Assembly: GCA_965662365.1 (NCBI GenBank)
Contig: CBFIHR010000032.1
Span: 1 to 43,146 of the forward strand
Length of the DNA: 43,146 nucleotides
DNA from: CAWVWD01 sp965662365
Lineage (GTDB): Bacteria; Bacteroidota; Bacteroidia; Chitinophagales; Saprospiraceae
Direction of reading: 5' to 3'
Below the pieces are notes generated by a model that saw nothing but the letters and a program-made list of their open reading frames with translations, had not been told where the DNA came from and searched no databases. The stretch's first letter is position 1; each line of letters begins with the position of its first letter. Of the stretch, positions 41,484-43,146 are shown piece after piece. Position numbers and translations under genes: made by a program.

Positions 41484-42050
41484 ATGAAGCTAATTGTATT
41501 TACAGCACCCTCAGGAGCAGGAAAAACAACGATTGTTAAACATCTTTTATCGAAATATGATAATTTAGCGTTTTCGGTTTCGGCAACAACTCGCACAGCT
41601 CGTAAACACGAAGTACATGGAAAAGATTATTATTTTCTCTCTTTGGAAGAGTGGCAACAAAAGATAGAAGAAGATGATTTCTTAGAGTGGGAAGAGGTTT
41701 ATAAAAATCAATATTACGGAAGTCTGAAAAGCGAGGTCGAAAGATTATGGCGTTTAGGGAAATTTGTTGTCTTCGACATGGATGTCAAAGGGGCAACGAA
41801 TATCAAAAAAATATACGGTGACAAAGCAGTGACCGTATTCGTAAAACCGCCTTCACCCGAAATCCTCTTTACTCGATTACGCAATCGTCAAACAGAAGAC
41901 GAAGCAAGCCTACAAAAACGTATTACAAGAGCAGCAGAAGAGCTGACCTACGAGAATACTTTTGATATTGTTTTGCTAAATGATGATTTAGAGATTTGCT
42001 TAAAAAAAGCGGAAAGTATTCTTGAAAAAATTATGTTAAATCAAGACTAA
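41484..42050 (+). CDS. gmk: Guanylate kinase
   Basis: 188 residues, normal for bacterial Gmk. P-loop APSGAGKTTIV (8-18) is followed by the GMP-binding signature SVSATTRTARKHEVHGKDYYF (about 32-52). Other landmarks are FLEWEEVYKNQYYGS near 68, VVFDMDVKGATNIK near 91, and LRNRQTEDEASLQKRI near 134. It phosphorylates GMP to GDP, feeding GTP synthesis. It follows yicC after 65 bases that contain a hairpin element of the heptamer type. Confidence 0.96.
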   Translation: MKLIVFTAPSGAGKTTIVKHLLSKYDNLAFSVSATTRTARKHEVHGKDYYFLSLEEWQQKIEEDDFLEWEEVYKNQYYGSLKSEVERLWRLGKFVVFDMDVKGATNIKKIYGDKAVTVFVKPPSPEILFTRLRNRQTEDEASLQKRITRAAEELTYENTFDIVLLNDDLEICLKKAESILEKIMLNQD

Positions 42051-42163
42051 ATCCGAGTTTTAGGGTTATTTTTTAATAAATTGGATGTTCACTATTTGAA
42101 CGCTTGAATATTTTGCATAATTTAAGGAAAAGTTTCCCTCACTAATGTAAAAAACTACTAAAA

Positions 42164-42556
42164 ATGTCAAAGACAACCGCCATTACAAAAGGAGTTCTGG
42201 TCAGCGTTGAAGTTAAGTATGAACCTCAACACTCAAATCCTCGAATCTCAAGGTTCGTCTTTTCTTATAACGTCACGATTGAAAATTTAACTAAAACGTC
42301 CATACAACTTTTACGACGACATTGGGTAATTTTTGAAAGTAATGGAACTAAACGAGAGGTAGAAGGAGCTGGTGTTGTAGGTGAACAGCCGATCATTCAA
42401 CCGAATGAAATATATCAGTATACGTCTTGGTGTCCGATTCAAAATAGTGTCGGTTATATGGAAGGTACTTATTTAGTAAAAGAAGAAGTCAATGGTGAGT
42501 TTTTTGAAATTAAGATTCCAAGGTTTCAACTGATTCAGCCTGACCAATTAAATTAA
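42164..42556 (+). CDS. apaG: ApaG-domain protein
   Basis: 130 residues, the length of stand-alone ApaG. The immunoglobulin-like fold is visible as VSVEVKYEPQHSNP, RFVFSYNVTIENLTKTSIQLLRRHWVI, EVEGAGVVGEQPIIQPNEIY and YTSWCPIQNSVGYMEGTY. ApaG relatives are annotated as Co/Mg efflux-related; binding to nucleotide pyrophosphates has been suggested, but the role is not settled. It lies 113 bases after gmk. Two hairpins (42579-42599 and 42631-42660) follow its stop. Confidence 0.92.
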   Translation: MSKTTAITKGVLVSVEVKYEPQHSNPRISRFVFSYNVTIENLTKTSIQLLRRHWVIFESNGTKREVEGAGVVGEQPIIQPNEIYQYTSWCPIQNSVGYMEGTYLVKEEVNGEFFEIKIPRFQLIQPDQLN

Positions 42557-42578
42557 TTCAACTTTATATAATCTTTAA

Positions 42579-42599
42579 GGAGGTGATTATTTCACCTCC
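42579..42599 (+). terminator. Hairpin after apaG containing a Shine-Dalgarno-like sequence
   Basis: GGAGGTGA (42579-42586) pairs with TCACCTCC (42592-42599) across TTATT, 8 perfect pairs. No T run follows directly. It lies just ahead of a much stronger terminator at 42631. Confidence 0.55.
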
Positions 42600-42630
42600 A
42601 AAGATTTTATTCTCCTGTCATATTTTTTCT

Positions 42631-42662
42631 GTCCGTAAGCCTTGGCTTACGGACTTTTTTTT
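42631..42662 (+). terminator. Strong terminator after apaG
   Basis: Stem GTCCGTAAGCC (42631-42641) with GGCTTACGGAC (42644-42654), 11 perfect pairs, followed by eight T. It ends the yicC-gmk-apaG region. Confidence 0.9.
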
Positions 42663-42741
42663 GAGTACTTGAGTTAAAAGACCGATTAGATTTTTTCAGG
42701 TACTCGATTTCGAAACACAAGTGATAAAAGTAAGATAATTT

Positions 42742-43146
42742 CTACTCTATGACTTTTGCTTTATTCGCTTGTAAGACATCTAAAATTTCATTTCCATTAT
42801 CGTCAGTTGCACCTTTATAGCTAACAAAAGCTACAATTTCACAATTTTCAGCTTCCCATTCTGTTGGTATCGTGAAGTTATACGATAGATTCGAAGAGGC
42901 ACCTGCTTTCGTTTGTGTAAATGAAATCGCATCACCTGTATAATCCGTTAACATTGTACGGAAAACGTGTCTATGTAAATAATATGGATTTTTACCATCT
43001 GGATAAACCGTTTTATCTGGAGTTAATTGATAATCAATAATTCCATCTTCTAATACCATGATAGAAATTCCGACAGGCTTTGTCAAAGTTTCAATAAAAT
43101 CTAATTGTATATCAACCTCTAAATCTCTACTCGTTGTATCGTAGCT
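42742..43146 (-). CDS. Omp28-related outer-membrane protein, C-terminal part (5' end outside window)
   Basis: The frame stays open to the last base, so the N-terminus lies beyond the window; 134 residues remain. The pattern fits the C-terminal beta-sandwich of Omp28-related proteins: a VEDxI-like strand VLEDGIIDYQLTP, then NPYYLHRHVFRTML, a segment LSYNFTIPTEWEAENCEIVAFVS, and the end LDVLQANKAKVI. In complete members an N-terminal thioredoxin-like lipoprotein part precedes this domain. These are surface-exposed outer-membrane proteins of Bacteroidota of unclear function. The stop is followed leftward by an AT-rich 80-base gap before the apaG terminator. Confidence 0.78.
   Translation of the reverse strand, partial: SYDTTSRDLEVDIQLDFIETLTKPVGISIMVLEDGIIDYQLTPDKTVYPDGKNPYYLHRHVFRTMLTDYTGDAISFTQTKAGASSNLSYNFTIPTEWEAENCEIVAFVSYKGATDDNGNEILDVLQANKAKVIE

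Overview
The window looks like a chromosomal segment of a low-GC Bacteroidota bacterium. It carries type IX secretion (T9SS) genes (porU, porV, a porP/sprF paralogue, gldJ), a secreted protein with a T9SS sorting tail, a CarboxypepD-type TonB-dependent receptor, and the DUF2851, DUF3109 and Omp28-related families typical of the phylum. Promoter-like sequences match the Bacteroidota pattern TTG, about 20 bases, TAnnTTTG. I cannot fix the order; a Saprospira/Chitinophaga-like or Cytophaga-like lineage is a guess. I see no tRNA, rRNA, transposase, phage or CRISPR.

Layout. 0-5.4 kb: the C-terminal half of a PolX-type protein (cut by the window edge), a lipoprotein, a small ArsR-type regulator, a membrane-anchored MtfA-like protein with a broken zinc motif, a dolichol-phosphate-mannose-type glycosyltransferase and a NADAR N-glycosidase. 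5.7-13.3 kb: glgE, an SDR plus phosphopantetheinyl transferase pair, truA, a membrane metallophosphoesterase and a repeat HhH (ComEA-like) protein. 13.3-15.7 kb: an ECF sigma factor overlapping a gene whose product looks able to reach from cytoplasm to outer membrane: five 35-residue repeats, one membrane helix, a long linker and a beta-barrel-like end. This fits the dual membrane-spanning anti-sigma (Dma) type. 16-26 kb: a T9SS cargo propeller, a CoA-binding protein, then the secretion core (porU-porV leftward, porP and gldJ rightward). 26-34 kb: a PmtA-like methyltransferase, a CAT-fold acetyltransferase, a LysM protein, small lipoproteins and exported proteins, DUF2851 and DUF3109. 34-38.3 kb: a serine hydrolase, then a TonB receptor divergent from a DtxR/MntR-type regulator with a palindromic operator between them. 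38.5-43.1 kb: mannose-1-phosphate guanylyltransferase, a lipoprotein, yicC-gmk-apaG and the C-terminal end of an Omp28-related protein.

How they fit together. PorU, PorV and PorP/GldJ form export and sorting parts of one machine, and the propeller at 16.0-17.1 kb is a likely client. GDP-mannose from the guanylyltransferase is the expected donor for the GT2 enzyme 34 kb away. The DtxR regulator probably controls the TonB receptor in response to Fe or Mn. Nearly every transcription unit ends in a strong hairpin, several of them bidirectional.

Most noteworthy: (1) the ECF/Dma-like pair with a perfectly periodic five-fold N-terminal repeat; (2) large imperfect hairpins, absent from coding sequence, built from short degenerate tandem units (7-nt units in three copies, 9-nt units in one copy) lying ahead of dpm-like, truA, gmk and porP genes; (3) two apparent pseudo-enzymes (PolX without polymerase aspartates, MtfA-like with HEVAN); and (4) the operator that overlaps the TonB receptor promoter.
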